Assembly: GCF_001999965.1 (NCBI RefSeq)
Contig: NZ_CP019646.1
Location: forward strand, 992,001-1,056,000
DNA: 64,000 nucleotides
From: Limihaloglobus sulfuriphilus
GTDB taxonomy: Bacteria > Planctomycetota > Phycisphaerae > Sedimentisphaerales > Sedimentisphaeraceae
Direction: 5' to 3'
Positions 45,599 to 53,995 of the stretch are shown in pieces. The stretch's first letter is position 1; the number at the start of each line of letters is the position of its first letter. The position numbers and the translations under genes are program-made. Under the pieces are notes generated by a model. It worked only from the letters and a program-made list of their open reading frames with translations. It was not told the origin of the DNA and searched no databases.

Positions 45599-45633
45599 AA
45601 CGGGATACATATCTTTTAGAGATGTATCCCGTT
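45599..45633 (-). terminator. Stem-loop between the RRM gene and lysA
   Basis: Perfect 12-bp arms AACGGGATACAT (45599-45610) and ATGTATCCCGTT (45622-45633), 11-base loop, 23 bases past the RRM stop. The following T-run on the minus strand is poor, so it may also be a leader structure of lysA. Confidence 0.55.
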
Positions 45634-45656
45634 AAGTAATTTTATAAAGATTTGAA

Positions 45657-46235
45657 TCAATCTTTCTTGTATTTCCTGCCGCCGCCTTTGCGCTTTGGTT
45701 TGGAAACAGAAACTTTAATATCCTGGCCCTTAAGATCTTTTCCGTTAAGGGAGTTTATTGCCTGCTGGGCATCTTCGGGTTTGGCCATTTCCACAAAGCC
45801 GTAACCTTTTGATTCACCAGTGTTTTTATCTGAAATTATCCGAACTGAGTTAACCTGGCCAAAAGCGCCAAAAAGGTCTCTCAGATCCTGTTCAAGGACA
45901 GTTAACCCCAGGTTTCCTGTGTATATGTTTACTGGGCCTTTTTCGGGAATGCGTGAAACGCTTTTACCGCCTTTTTGCGGAGTTTTACCGCCGGCAGGTT
46001 TTGGGCTTCGGTTTTTATTACGGGGCCGTTTTTGAGATTTATCTGTTACAGAGATAATTCTCAGTATAAAAAGCATCAAAAACGAGCCGTAAATGCCGTT
46101 TACAAACAGAAACCAGCACATTACCTCACGGCTTACCTGCCCCTGTTCTCCGCTGACCATAACCAGGCCGAGGATAACACAGGCAATAAAATACATTATT
46201 ACTATGACAACTCCAATTATTCTTGTTAGCGACAT
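45657..46235 (-). CDS. Membrane-anchored RRM RNA-binding protein
   Basis: A 192-residue protein with two N-terminal membrane helices (about 5-28 and 42-64), a basic linker rich in Lys, Pro and Gly (about 65-100), a single RNA recognition motif (about 101-180) and a lysine-rich tail. RNP2 is NIYTGNL and RNP1 is KGYGFVEM, with the usual spacing. RRM proteins of cyanobacteria and other bacteria are normally small and soluble; here the RRM is tethered to the inner membrane. With the helices as a hairpin, both ends face the cytoplasm, so it could hold RNA at the membrane. The start has AGAGGA upstream and the frame is continuous, so the fusion appears real. Confidence 0.85.
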   Translation of the reverse strand: MSLTRIIGVVIVIMYFIACVILGLVMVSGEQGQVSREVMCWFLFVNGIYGSFLMLFILRIISVTDKSQKRPRNKNRSPKPAGGKTPQKGGKSVSRIPEKGPVNIYTGNLGLTVLEQDLRDLFGAFGQVNSVRIISDKNTGESKGYGFVEMAKPEDAQQAINSLNGKDLKGQDIKVSVSKPKRKGGGRKYKKD

Positions 46236-46436
46236 TTAATTCCTCTGAATCTACTAATAATAAATAAATTTTGGGTCACACATGCTTAAACGCTGTAACC
46301 ATAATTGTTTAGCCTTTTTAAAGCCGTTTCATCAGACAGACTTTAAAGACTTGATACACCAGCCGCAAGCCCCTTGCTTACCGCAGAGACTCTTGGCAAA
46401 GTTACGTATAATAAACAGTTGTGAACTTTAGTCAAC

Positions 46437-46468
46437 AAAAAAAGGGATGAACATAAAAGTCCATCCCT
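46437..46468 (-). terminator. Rho-independent terminator of the oxygen-defence operon
   Basis: AGGGATG...CATCCCT stem (46443-46449 with 46462-46468), followed on the minus strand by a run of seven T residues. It lies 22 bases past the rubredoxin stop. Confidence 0.85.
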
Positions 46469-46490
46469 GAAAAATCGGCAGTTATTATTG

Positions 46491-46649
46491 TTAAATAGAT
46501 TCGAAGTCTTCTTTACCCGCTCCGCATTCAGGGCATACCCAATCATCTGGGATGTCCTCAAAAGCTGTCCCCGGTTCTACACCGTTATCAGGGTCGCCAA
46601 CTGCAGGATCGTAAATCCAGCCGCATAATAAACATTTGTACTTTTGCAT
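46491..46649 (-). CDS. Rubredoxin
   Basis: A 52-residue protein encoded on the minus strand from the ATG at 46649, with AGGA upstream. It reads [15 protein letters not shown], ... [15 protein letters not shown]: two CxxC pairs (Cys6, Cys9, Cys39, Cys42) that bind one iron, and the normal rubredoxin length. It is a small cytoplasmic electron carrier, expected to reduce rubrerythrin and superoxide reductase. It is last in the operon, 23 bases after the ferritin-like gene and before a strong terminator. Confidence 0.97.
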   Translation of the reverse strand: MQKYKCLLCGWIYDPAVGDPDNGVEPGTAFEDIPDDWVCPECGAGKEDFESI

Positions 46650-46672
46650 AACGTTGTCCTTTCTTGTTATAA

Positions 46673-47158
46673 TTATGCTAATTTCGATAATTTTTCATTT
46701 AAAAAAGTAAGATGCTTTGTTTCTTCTTTAATCAGTTTTTCTACAATATCGCCTGCCTTTTGCGGGAGGCTCATACGTAATCCCGTATAAAAAAGAATAG
46801 ATTTTTTCTCAAGTTCGCACGCATAGCTGAAAAGTTCTCTTTCAGTAGAGATTTTCTCAACCTGTTCATTAGCTGATTTATCAAGGTCAAAAATGCTTCC
46901 TTTGACAACAGCATGAATGTACGCAGACACTTCTGACATAGGATCCCTGACTTGGGTCTGCTCCATTGCGGCACAGTCGGCCTCAATGGCATTTATAACG
47001 TCAATGTGTCTGGATTCCCAGTTGGCCAGCCTTGCGAAGCACTCAGAAAGCTGAGCATCACTGGTTTTGCCGCTTGCTTGAGTATAAAAATCATATCCGT
47101 CTTTTTCCATGCTTCTTGCAATGGTAAAGAGTTCTTCAAAGCTTAGCTTCTTAATCAT
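46673..47158 (-). CDS. Ferritin-like diiron protein (rubrerythrin-related)
   Basis: A 161-residue all-helical protein. Carboxylate and ExxH motifs are spaced as in ferritin-like diiron proteins: [12 protein letters not shown] (about 15-26), NWESRHIDV (about 46-54), [12 protein letters not shown] (about 112-124) and [10 protein letters not shown] (about 143-152). It lacks a rubredoxin domain. The pattern fits the rubrerythrin-type four-helix bundle, which reduces peroxide or oxidises iron. It begins six bases after the ferritin stop and ends 23 bases before rubredoxin, which could be its electron donor. Confidence 0.85.
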   Translation of the reverse strand: MIKKLSFEELFTIARSMEKDGYDFYTQASGKTSDAQLSECFARLANWESRHIDVINAIEADCAAMEQTQVRDPMSEVSAYIHAVVKGSIFDLDKSANEQVEKISTERELFSYACELEKKSILFYTGLRMSLPQKAGDIVEKLIKEETKHLTFLNEKLSKLA

Positions 47159-47164
47159 AGCGGC

Positions 47165-47677
47165 CTAACCCTCTGATTCGGGGGGAGTAAAAACGCGGCT
47201 GCCAAGATCTTTGTCCACCATAAACATAGCCCCGGGGTTTGCAGATGTAAGTTTAACCTTGTCAATGACTTCCTGAGCGCTGGCTTCCTCTTCGACCTGT
47301 TCTTCAACAAACCACTGCAGGAAGATCTTAGCCGCATGGTCTTTTTCATCGACTGCGACGTCCATCAAGCTGTTGATCAGGCCGGTAACCTTTTGCTCAT
47401 GTTCGAGAACACCATTGTAAACATCGCTTGCCGATTCCCAACTTGCCTGGGGGGCATTGATAGCACCAAGTTTTATCTTGCCGCCTCGTTCCAGTACATA
47501 ATTAAAGAATTTATCCGCATGGGTAAACTCTTCCATAGCCTGGACTTTCATCCAGTTAGCCCCTCCGGGCATTCCGTTGTCAGCGAGCCAGGCAGACATG
47601 GAAAGATATAGATACGCCGAGAAAAGCTCAGCATTTATCTGCTCATTGATAGCATCCTGCATTTTTTCTGAGAGCAT
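47165..47677 (-). CDS. ftnA: Ferritin
   Basis: A 170-residue non-heme ferritin of the bacterial FtnA type. Ferroxidase residues appear in NAELFSAYLYL (Glu17 region), KVQAMEEFTHADK (Glu50/His53 region) and FLQWFVEEQVEEE (about 125-137). It stores iron as a mineral in a 24-mer cage and limits Fenton chemistry. The gene lies between superoxide reductase (15 bases) and the ferritin-like protein (6 bases), with AAAGGA upstream, so iron storage is tied to oxygen defence. Length is normal. Confidence 0.93.
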   Translation of the reverse strand: MLSEKMQDAINEQINAELFSAYLYLSMSAWLADNGMPGGANWMKVQAMEEFTHADKFFNYVLERGGKIKLGAINAPQASWESASDVYNGVLEHEQKVTGLINSLMDVAVDEKDHAAKIFLQWFVEEQVEEEASAQEVIDKVKLTSANPGAMFMVDKDLGSRVFTPPESEG

Positions 47678-47692
47678 GTTTAGTTCCTTTCC

Positions 47693-48064
47693 TTATGCTT
47701 TCCAGAGTCCGTGTACATTACAGTGTTCACGTACACACACCTTGTCCGCATCTGTCTTGAAAACCGCTTCAGCAGGTTTACCCGGTTTTAGAAACGCAGT
47801 CATAGCTTCTGTCTCTGTAATCAGCTCGATCCATTCGATGTAGTGTTCTTCTTCCATTGGATGCGGCACCGAACCGACTTTAACCTTGTAGCCGCCGTCG
47901 ATTTTCTCTACGACTGGTACATGTTTCTCATTTCCTTTGTCAGTTGTCTTTGCCTCCATCTCAACCATTTCGGTTCCGCAGCAAATCAATTCCGGACCTT
48001 CGGCTTTATAAAATTCAACTATGTTTCCACATGTCATACATTTGTACAAATCAAGTCTTTTCAT
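47693..48064 (-). CDS. dfx: Desulfoferrodoxin (superoxide reductase, 2Fe type)
   Basis: A 123-residue two-domain protein. The N-terminal desulforedoxin domain has Cys9, Cys12, Cys28 and Cys29 (center I). The catalytic domain has the Glu46-Lys47 pair with His48 (EKHVP), His68, His74, Cys115 and His118 (center II, CNVHGL). It reduces superoxide to hydrogen peroxide without making oxygen, the anaerobe's alternative to dismutase. It is first in the four-gene operon with ferritin, the ferritin-like protein and rubredoxin, which can reduce it. All metal ligands are present. Confidence 0.95.
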   Translation of the reverse strand: MKRLDLYKCMTCGNIVEFYKAEGPELICCGTEMVEMEAKTTDKGNEKHVPVVEKIDGGYKVKVGSVPHPMEEEHYIEWIELITETEAMTAFLKPGKPAEAVFKTDADKVCVREHCNVHGLWKA

Positions 48065-48098
48065 TTTTACACCTTTCTAAAAAATTTAAATTAAAATA

Positions 48099-48123
48099 AA
48101 AGCGGGGAATAATTTTCCGCTTT
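48099..48123. other. Stem-loop in the rubrerythrin-desulfoferrodoxin intergenic region
   Basis: AAAGCGG...CCGCTTT, perfect 7-bp arms with an 11-base loop, 35 bases before the desulfoferrodoxin start. It could be a leader hairpin or part of a bidirectional terminator. Confidence 0.4.
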
Positions 48124-48146
48124 CTCGAAAAAGTTACAATTTTATG

Positions 48147-48175
48147 AAAAAAGGGGGGCAGCGATGCCCACCCCC
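48147..48175 (-). terminator. Rho-independent terminator of rubrerythrin
   Basis: Minus strand: a GC-rich hairpin (GGGGG and GGCA arms around a 4-base loop, with one unpaired base) followed by six T residues, 36 bases past the rbr stop. Hence rbr and dfx are likely separate transcripts or joined only by read-through. Confidence 0.8.
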
Positions 48176-48210
48176 TCGGTAGATATTCTAATTTATATAG
48201 AGCAAAATCT

Positions 48211-48783
48211 TTAGTAGTTTTCCGGCTTAATCTGGAAATGCGCCTGCGGATGAGCACATGCCGGGCATACTTTTGGAGCCTCGGTTCCCTCATGGATATA
48301 ACCACAGTTGCGGCACATCCACTTTACGGGTTTATCTTTCTTAAACGCTGTTCCAGTATCAATGTTTTTCTTAAAAGAAAGATAGCGGTCACGGTGGTGA
48401 GCTTCTGCTACAGCAATCTCACGGAACACCTTTGCGATGTCCTTAAAACCTTCTTTTTCGGCAACTTCAGCGAATTCAGGGTACATTGTTTCTGTTTCGT
48501 AGTTTTCACCGTCAGCAGCTTCCTGAAGATTTTCAGTTGTAGTGCCGATAACTCCATACGGATACGAGGCTGTTATCTCAACTTCTCCGCCTTCCATGAA
48601 CTTAAAAAGCCTTTTGGCGTGTTCTTTTTCCTGGTCGGCCGTCTCTTCAAAAATTGCAGCAATTTGCTTGTAACCCTCTTTGTTTGCTACGGATGCAGCG
48701 TAGGTATAGCGGTTTCTCGCCTGTGATTCGCCTGCAAATGCTTTCAACAAATTTTCTGCTGTCTTTGTGCCTTTAAGACTCAT
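48211..48783 (-). CDS. rbr: Rubrerythrin
   Basis: A 190-residue peroxidase of anaerobes. The diiron four-helix bundle (1-145) shows LKAFAGESQARNRYTY (Glu19 region), EETADQEKEHAKRLF (about 45-60), PEFAEVAEKEGF (about 100) and AVAEAHHRDRY (about 128). A C-terminal rubredoxin domain has CRNCGYIHEG and CPACAHPQAHF. It reduces hydrogen peroxide using electrons from rubredoxin or NADH. A strong AGGAG site and a good promoter precede it. It lies beside superoxide reductase, whose peroxide product it would remove, and beside a Fur/PerR-type regulator. Confidence 0.96.
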   Translation of the reverse strand: MSLKGTKTAENLLKAFAGESQARNRYTYAASVANKEGYKQIAAIFEETADQEKEHAKRLFKFMEGGEVEITASYPYGVIGTTTENLQEAADGENYETETMYPEFAEVAEKEGFKDIAKVFREIAVAEAHHRDRYLSFKKNIDTGTAFKKDKPVKWMCRNCGYIHEGTEAPKVCPACAHPQAHFQIKPENY

Positions 48784-48810
48784 TTAATTTCTCCTGTAAA
48801 TATGGTTATT

Positions 48811-48839
48811 ATTATATTTGATTTTGACATTAAACTCAA
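48811..48839 (-). promoter_or_regulatory. Promoter of rubrerythrin
   Basis: Minus strand TTGAGT (48834-48839), 17-base spacer, TATAAT (48811-48816), 27 bases before the start. No exact Fur or Per box is visible, though the region is AT-rich. Confidence 0.65.
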
Positions 48840-48909
48840 TACAATTTGCTGTCTTTATTCGTAACTGCCAAAACAGTATTTTACATATAAATAAAAAATA
48901 ATCCAGCTA

Positions 48910-49368
48910 TTATTGCTCACTTCGCTCATCAGCAATGCCGCCTGACTGGCATTGCCCGCAAACACCCTCAAAAAAAACAGTGCTTCGTGTAACCTCAAAA
49001 CCGCTGCTGATCTCATCGGGCAATTCAAGCATATCAAACGGTTCATGGTGAAAATCTATTATTCTGCCGCATTTAACGCATCTCAGGTGCTGGTGCTTGC
49101 CGGTGTGAGCATCAAAACGCCTGACATGGCCCGTTCCCTCTACAATGTAGGCGGCTCCAATATCAGCAAGCATAAGCAGCGTCCGGTTTACGGTGTCGGC
49201 AGAGACTCCGGGCAATTTTTTGCGGACTCTCTTATAGACCATCTCAGCAGTGGGGTGATCACCGGATTCGTTCAGAACACGGTGAATCTCCAAACGTTGA
49301 GGTGTGACTTTGAGGCCTTTTGCCCGGCACTTCTCCATCAACCATTTTTTTGAATTTTTCTGCTGCAT
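48910..49368 (-). CDS. Fur-family transcriptional regulator (PerR-like)
   Basis: A 152-residue Fur/PerR/Zur family repressor. The N-terminal winged helix includes GLKVTPQRLEIHRVL and AEMVYKRVRKKLPGVSADTVNRTLLML. The dimer domain has GTGHVRRFDAHTGKHQHLRCVKCGRIIDFH and a second CGQC, so the structural zinc Cys4 site is intact. His and Asp residues in RRFDAHTGKHQH would form the regulatory site. Its position beside rubrerythrin and the superoxide reductase operon favours PerR (peroxide-sensing) over iron-only Fur, but the residues that would separate them cannot be judged by eye. Likely represses its neighbours. Confidence 0.88.
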   Translation of the reverse strand: MQQKNSKKWLMEKCRAKGLKVTPQRLEIHRVLNESGDHPTAEMVYKRVRKKLPGVSADTVNRTLLMLADIGAAYIVEGTGHVRRFDAHTGKHQHLRCVKCGRIIDFHHEPFDMLELPDEISSGFEVTRSTVFFEGVCGQCQSGGIADERSEQ

Positions 49369-49663
49369 TAACTTTACCTGTTTTAGGTTTCCTTCATGTA
49401 ATATAACTCTGACATCTGTTCATTTAAACGCCAAATGTAAATATTTACTCGTGAGGAAATAACTTAATTCTAAATAGTTTTAAATATTAAATAGATTTCA
49501 AGAGGAATGTCAAGTGAAAAAACAGTTTTTTTCTATCAAATTATATATATCAACTCACAAGTTGTTACTGAAATTGGGCTTATAAAAATAAACCGTTGAT
49601 TTGCTGTCTTCATAAAACCAGTTTTACTTATTTGCGAGAGCCAATTTCAGGCTATATTTAAAT
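49369..49663. other. AT-rich intergenic region between the Fur-family gene and the HAD gene
   Basis: No gene seen. It contains A/T-rich imperfect repeats near 49470-49490 (AAATAG...AAATAG) that could be a regulator site for the Fur-family gene, but I cannot assign one. Confidence 0.35.
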
Positions 49664-50524
49664 TCATACGGGAGAAATATTATTCTGTTCAAGTATGTAG
49701 TTGACCACACTGTCATGAATATTAACACCGATAGTTTTACTGGCAATCTGTTTTATCTTTTCAGCGGCGTTTTCTACAGCGACCGTCTCGGAACCGATTT
49801 TGTTAAGAAGCATCATGCCCTCATCGTTAAGCTGGTCTCCGAAAACAGTAAGCTGACGCGGCGAGTATCCGTAAAGCTCGATCAGTTTTTTTATGGCGAT
49901 TTCTTTTCGGGCATTCCTGTCATGTATAGTCAGCCAGTACCATTGAGGGGAATAAATATTCTGGAAGAAGTAGCAGTCCAGTAAATCAGCGAATTTAGCT
50001 GTTATTGCATCACTTAGCTCCTTTACAATCGCATTTGGACCGATGACAGTATAGCAGACTATCTGCTCACTGTGAATGTGCTCCAGTGTCTCAATCTGGC
50101 GTATTCGGTCAGTATGCTGCTCAGAATCGTCATTGAGAAACCACTCCATACCGCCGTTTACTACCTGTTCGTAATAAATATTGTCACGTTCTCCATCGTA
50201 GGCGCATATAAAAGGCATACAGCCGATATCAAGAATTGTTTTAGTTATCTCATGTGTCAGGGAAGAGGTTATATCATTAACCACAAGGTGTTTACCGCTA
50301 TGGTAATCGGTAATGAAAGCTCCGTTTATCTCTATAACCGGCAGCCGAAATTGAATGTTGCCCAAGAGCCTTCGCAGAGACGCTATATTGCGTGCGCTTG
50401 CTATAGTGAATTCCACACCGGATTCAATCAGATGGTTGATCTGCCGCTGTGAATACTCACTCAAAGCAGGGTCATTATTCAGCAGTGTTCCGTCAAGGTC
50501 TGATATATAGATACGTTTGTGCAT
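49664..50524 (-). CDS. HAD superfamily phosphatase (Cof type)
   Basis: A 286-residue hydrolase from the ATG at 50524, eight bases after the KtrA stop. An ATG at 50575 lies inside ktrA and is less likely. Motif I is ISDLDGTLL, the cap domain is Cof-type (about 85-200), and motif IV is FGDQLNDEGMM. Cof proteins dephosphorylate sugar phosphates, pyridoxal phosphate or similar small molecules. It appears to be the last gene of the fumarase-KtrB-KtrA unit. Substrate unknown. Confidence 0.85.
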   Translation of the reverse strand: MHKRIYISDLDGTLLNNDPALSEYSQRQINHLIESGVEFTIASARNIASLRRLLGNIQFRLPVIEINGAFITDYHSGKHLVVNDITSSLTHEITKTILDIGCMPFICAYDGERDNIYYEQVVNGGMEWFLNDDSEQHTDRIRQIETLEHIHSEQIVCYTVIGPNAIVKELSDAITAKFADLLDCYFFQNIYSPQWYWLTIHDRNARKEIAIKKLIELYGYSPRQLTVFGDQLNDEGMMLLNKIGSETVAVENAAEKIKQIASKTIGVNIHDSVVNYILEQNNISPV

Positions 50525-50531
50525 AGATATC

Positions 50532-51212
50532 TTAGTCTTGGGGTATTTTGGCAAGGTCTTCGTCGGAACCGGCAACCATCAGTACATCATCTTTGTAAAT
50601 TACATCCTCGGGCCTTGGAACATTGATCACTTCGGGTTTAGGGTCTTTTTCATTACTTTCAGATCGCTTTATAGCTATCAGATTTACGTGGTATTTTTTT
50701 CGCAGCTGAAGGTCAACAAGTGTCTTTCCGTCAAATTCTGCCGGTGCTGACACCCTGGCGAGGCTGAATCCGGGGGCAAAGTCGAGTTTGTCTGCGATCT
50801 GAGGTGCGATAAGCTTAAATGCGAGCCGTCTTGCAACTTCGATCTCGGGATATATGATTTCGGTAGCCCCTACTTTCAGAAGCACCTCTCCGGCGATGTG
50901 GTTCTCTGCACGGGCATAAATCTTTTTTATCCCCATGTTTTTTAGATTAACAACCGTAAGCACAGCAGATTCAAAACCGCCCGAGCCCTGGCCGATACCT
51001 ACTATTGCCACTTCAACCTTGCCTACGTTCTGTGCTGTAAGGGCGTCTTCGTCGGTACTGTCGAGCCTGACGGCATGGGAAACCTGGTCGGCTATATTAT
51101 CTATTTCAAAGCGGTTTTGGTCTATTGCTATAACTTCAGCGCCGCTCATTGAGAGTGCCAGCGCCAGGGTCTTTCCAAATCTTCCAAGCCCGATTACTGC
51201 GAATTTTTTCAT
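50532..51212 (-). CDS. ktrA: KtrA-type potassium channel regulatory subunit (RCK domain)
   Basis: A 226-residue cytoplasmic protein with an N-terminal Rossmann RCK_N domain (GLGRFGKTLALALSMSG, acidic Asp at the end of beta-2 in AIDQN, YARAENHIAGEVLLKVGA) and a C-terminal RCK_C domain (about 145-222). It binds ATP/ADP or NAD(H) as an octameric ring and gates KtrB. It starts 15 bases after the ktrB stop, so the pair forms a complete Ktr potassium uptake system. Length is normal for KtrA. Confidence 0.93.
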   Translation of the reverse strand: MKKFAVIGLGRFGKTLALALSMSGAEVIAIDQNRFEIDNIADQVSHAVRLDSTDEDALTAQNVGKVEVAIVGIGQGSGGFESAVLTVVNLKNMGIKKIYARAENHIAGEVLLKVGATEIIYPEIEVARRLAFKLIAPQIADKLDFAPGFSLARVSAPAEFDGKTLVDLQLRKKYHVNLIAIKRSESNEKDPKPEVINVPRPEDVIYKDDVLMVAGSDEDLAKIPQD

Positions 51213-51227
51213 TTTGTTTCTCTTTTA

Positions 51228-53027
51228 TTAACCTATTGTTATCGGTTCTGAAGGGTAGTTATAATTAGATTTTTTTATTTTAAAAGCCAATGACGCCACA
51301 AGAGTCATTGGGCCAAGCCTGCCTATAATCATGGCAGCAATTAACAGCAATTTCCCGCCAGTTGAGAGGGAAGCTGTCAGTCCGGTTGAGAGCCCTACAG
51401 TGCCCAGAGCCGATGCGGCCTCAAATGCGAGATTATTAAAATCAAGGCCGCTGCCGCTTTCGGTTACAGCCAGACCAAATGTTACTATAAAAAGTATGGC
51501 AATGTATAATACTAAAACCATTACAGCCCTTGAGATAAAATCTTTTTGGATTGATCTGTGAAATATCTCCGGCTCGTTTTTGCGGCTTATGACAGCTGCC
51601 GCGGCGAGAATGACTACCATAAAGGTTACCGTCTTCATTCCGCCGGCAGTTGAGCCCGGTGAGCCTCCTATGCACATAAGAATTATAGTAAGCATTTTAG
51701 ACGGCTGCGAAATTGCACCGTTGTCAATCGTGTTAAAGCCGGCAGTTCTTGTTGTTACTGACTGGAAGAACGAATCGAGAAAAAGCTGACCGTTCTGTCC
51801 GTTATAATTTAGACCTGTTTGCTGGGGATTGTATCTTTCAAGTATCATGAAGCCGGCAGTTCCGAGCAATATGAGAAACAGGCTGGAAAACAGCACAACT
51901 TTTGAGTGAAGATTGAGATGCCTGAGCTGGATGCTGCCGATGATTGTTTTACCCTTGAAGAGTCTGTGCTTTATGAGTTTCCATCTGTTTGATAAAACCT
52001 CAGTTATGTTATAAAGCACCCCGAAACCAAGCCCTCCTGTGACTATAAGAGGACATATCACAAGGTATGTCTGCCAGTTGTTTTTGAACCCCGTAAAACT
52101 GTCTGAATATAGAGCAAAACCGGCGTTGCAGAAAGCGCTTACTGAATGAAAAAGGCTGTAAAACAATGCTCCGTGGCCATTTATGTCTGTTCGAGTGTCA
52201 AAGTTCCAGTTGTCGAGAAGCAGAATCACACCAACTGACTCTATGATAATTGTTGCAACAAAAATGAAAGCTATCATTCGGCCGATCTTGTTGACCGTGC
52301 CGGTATTGAGGATATCCTGCATGGCAACGGATTCCTTGAGAGTAAACGCCTGGCCAAGGAGCAGGGAAAAAACCGCTCCGAATATCACAATGCCCAGGCC
52401 GCCAAGCTGAATCAGTATCAGAATCACCCATTGACCCATGGCGGAGAAATCAACGCCGGTATCCTTGACTATAAGTCCCGTAACACAAACAGCGCTTGTG
52501 GATGTAAATAGGGCATCCACGGCACTTAACTTCTCGCAGTTATGAGAGTTGGGCAGGTAGAGGAATCCAGCACCGCCGACAATAAGTACCAAAAAACTCA
52601 AAATAAGTGTAAGTGTCGGGCTTGTAGCGCTGGCAGCTAAGCTGACACTTGTGCGGCAGAGCTTATCAACTACTTGAATTATCAGATATACTGCAACAGC
52701 TCTGTTCATCAACAGGACTGGATCCGCTGCATGGCTAAATTTACGAATAAAAATAACAGACAAGACCAGAAGTATCAAAAGAGGTATTTCATGCCAGTAG
52801 CCTCTAAAAAATTCATGTTTCGAGCGGCAGTTCAGATACCTTATGAATTTTTCGGTGATCATAGTGATAAGGCAGAATATCTGAATTGCATGTAGAATCG
52901 AAACACTTATCAGCGGCTCACTGAAGCCCAGAAGCATAACAAATGTGGCAATGATAACCGCAGAATTGAATGTATTAACTGAGATTACAGCCTTTTCAAG
53001 CCGCTGGTTCTTATATGTAATCTTCAC
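51228..53027 (-). CDS. ktrB: KtrB-type potassium/sodium symporter with extended N-terminus
   Basis: A 599-residue TrkH/KtrB family translocator. The four pore loops are visible: TSTSAVCVTGL, HSVSAFCNAGF, QSVTTRTAGFN and ASALGTVGLSTG, with their filter glycines. About 150 extra N-terminal residues form four additional hydrophobic segments not found in the compact KtrB of Bacillus. It imports K+, usually with Na+. The start overlaps the fumarase alpha stop by four bases (ATGA), so translation is coupled to it. KtrA follows. Confidence 0.93.
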   Translation of the reverse strand: MKITYKNQRLEKAVISVNTFNSAVIIATFVMLLGFSEPLISVSILHAIQIFCLITMITEKFIRYLNCRSKHEFFRGYWHEIPLLILLVLSVIFIRKFSHAADPVLLMNRAVAVYLIIQVVDKLCRTSVSLAASATSPTLTLILSFLVLIVGGAGFLYLPNSHNCEKLSAVDALFTSTSAVCVTGLIVKDTGVDFSAMGQWVILILIQLGGLGIVIFGAVFSLLLGQAFTLKESVAMQDILNTGTVNKIGRMIAFIFVATIIIESVGVILLLDNWNFDTRTDINGHGALFYSLFHSVSAFCNAGFALYSDSFTGFKNNWQTYLVICPLIVTGGLGFGVLYNITEVLSNRWKLIKHRLFKGKTIIGSIQLRHLNLHSKVVLFSSLFLILLGTAGFMILERYNPQQTGLNYNGQNGQLFLDSFFQSVTTRTAGFNTIDNGAISQPSKMLTIILMCIGGSPGSTAGGMKTVTFMVVILAAAAVISRKNEPEIFHRSIQKDFISRAVMVLVLYIAILFIVTFGLAVTESGSGLDFNNLAFEAASALGTVGLSTGLTASLSTGGKLLLIAAMIIGRLGPMTLVASLAFKIKKSNYNYPSEPITIG

Positions 53028-53887
53028 AGCAGAATCCTTTTATGCCTGTGTGAATGGCATTCAATGTTAACGGCAACCGGCAGCGAGGCAATGTGGCAGG
53101 GGGCGGTTTCAATATTTACGCCAAGTGCAGTTGTATCACCGCCAAAGCCGAGCGGCCCAACGCCTGAAGAATTAACCCTTTTCAGTATAATCGATTCCAT
53201 GTCTGCGTAAAATCGGTCTGGGTTACTATCTTTCAGATTTCTAAGAAGGGCACGTTTGCTGATCATGCAGCACTGCTCAAAATCTCCCCCAATCCCAACG
53301 CCGACAACGAAGGGGGGGCAGGCATTGGCTCCGGCCTCTATCACTGTTCGGCTTATCCAGTCTATTATCCTTTCGGGGGACTCTGTAGGGTTAAACATTT
53401 TGAACATGCTTTTATTTTCACATCCGCCGCCTTTAAGCATCAGACTGATCGATAACTCACTGCCGCTTGTGATTGAGTAATGAATGATTGCGGGGGTATT
53501 TGTTCCGGTGTTTACCCGCTTATTCAGCGGATCAGCCACAACACTTTTTCGCAGATAACCTTTGCTGTAACCATCTTCAACACCATGATTTATGGCATCA
53601 AAAATGCTGAGAACCGGATTTTCATCCGGCGGTTTAAACATAACCTGGCTGCCATGTTGAACAAAAACAACCGTAAGGCCCGTATCCTGGCAGAGGGGCA
53701 GCTGTTTGTGCGAAGCAATATCAGCGTTATGTATTAACTGTGAAATAACGCCGCGTGCCTTTGGCGAGGTTTCGCTTTTTAATGAACGCTCCAGAGCCTC
53801 TCTGACGTCTTTTGACAGGAGATAAGCACTGTCTATGCACGCCCTGCATACGGCTGATCTTATTTCATTGTAGCATATTTGTTTCAT
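53024..53887 (-). CDS. Class I fumarate hydratase, alpha-subunit type, without a beta subunit
   Basis: A 287-residue protein matching the alpha (N-terminal) subunit of two-subunit class I fumarase or tartrate dehydratase. Cluster cysteines lie in LPLCQDTG (about Cys66), GGGCENKS (about Cys158) and NACPPFVVGVGIGG (about Cys192-195); ligand identity follows the family. The C-terminal segment GPLGFGGDTTALGVNIE is also conserved. The enzyme hydrates fumarate to malate with an oxygen-sensitive 4Fe-4S cluster. The beta subunit is usually the next gene, but here ktrB follows with an ATGA overlap. The partner must be elsewhere, or the protein has another role. AGGATA precedes the ATG. Confidence 0.88.
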   Translation of the reverse strand: MKQICYNEIRSAVCRACIDSAYLLSKDVREALERSLKSETSPKARGVISQLIHNADIASHKQLPLCQDTGLTVVFVQHGSQVMFKPPDENPVLSIFDAINHGVEDGYSKGYLRKSVVADPLNKRVNTGTNTPAIIHYSITSGSELSISLMLKGGGCENKSMFKMFNPTESPERIIDWISRTVIEAGANACPPFVVGVGIGGDFEQCCMISKRALLRNLKDSNPDRFYADMESIILKRVNSSGVGPLGFGGDTTALGVNIETAPCHIASLPVAVNIECHSHRHKRILL

Positions 53888-53995
53888 TATCCTGATATTG
53901 TACAGAATAATCAGTATTTACAAGACTTTTTGTTGGAAATTAAGAGGGCGGGCCGGCTGTAAAAAACCGCCTCACGGAAGAAAATTTCTATAACG

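Noticed and set aside
53945-53990. GAGGGCGG...CCGCCTC hairpin after rpiB
   Set aside because: Arms are imperfect and the T-run lies in the loop rather than after the stem, so it is not called a terminator.
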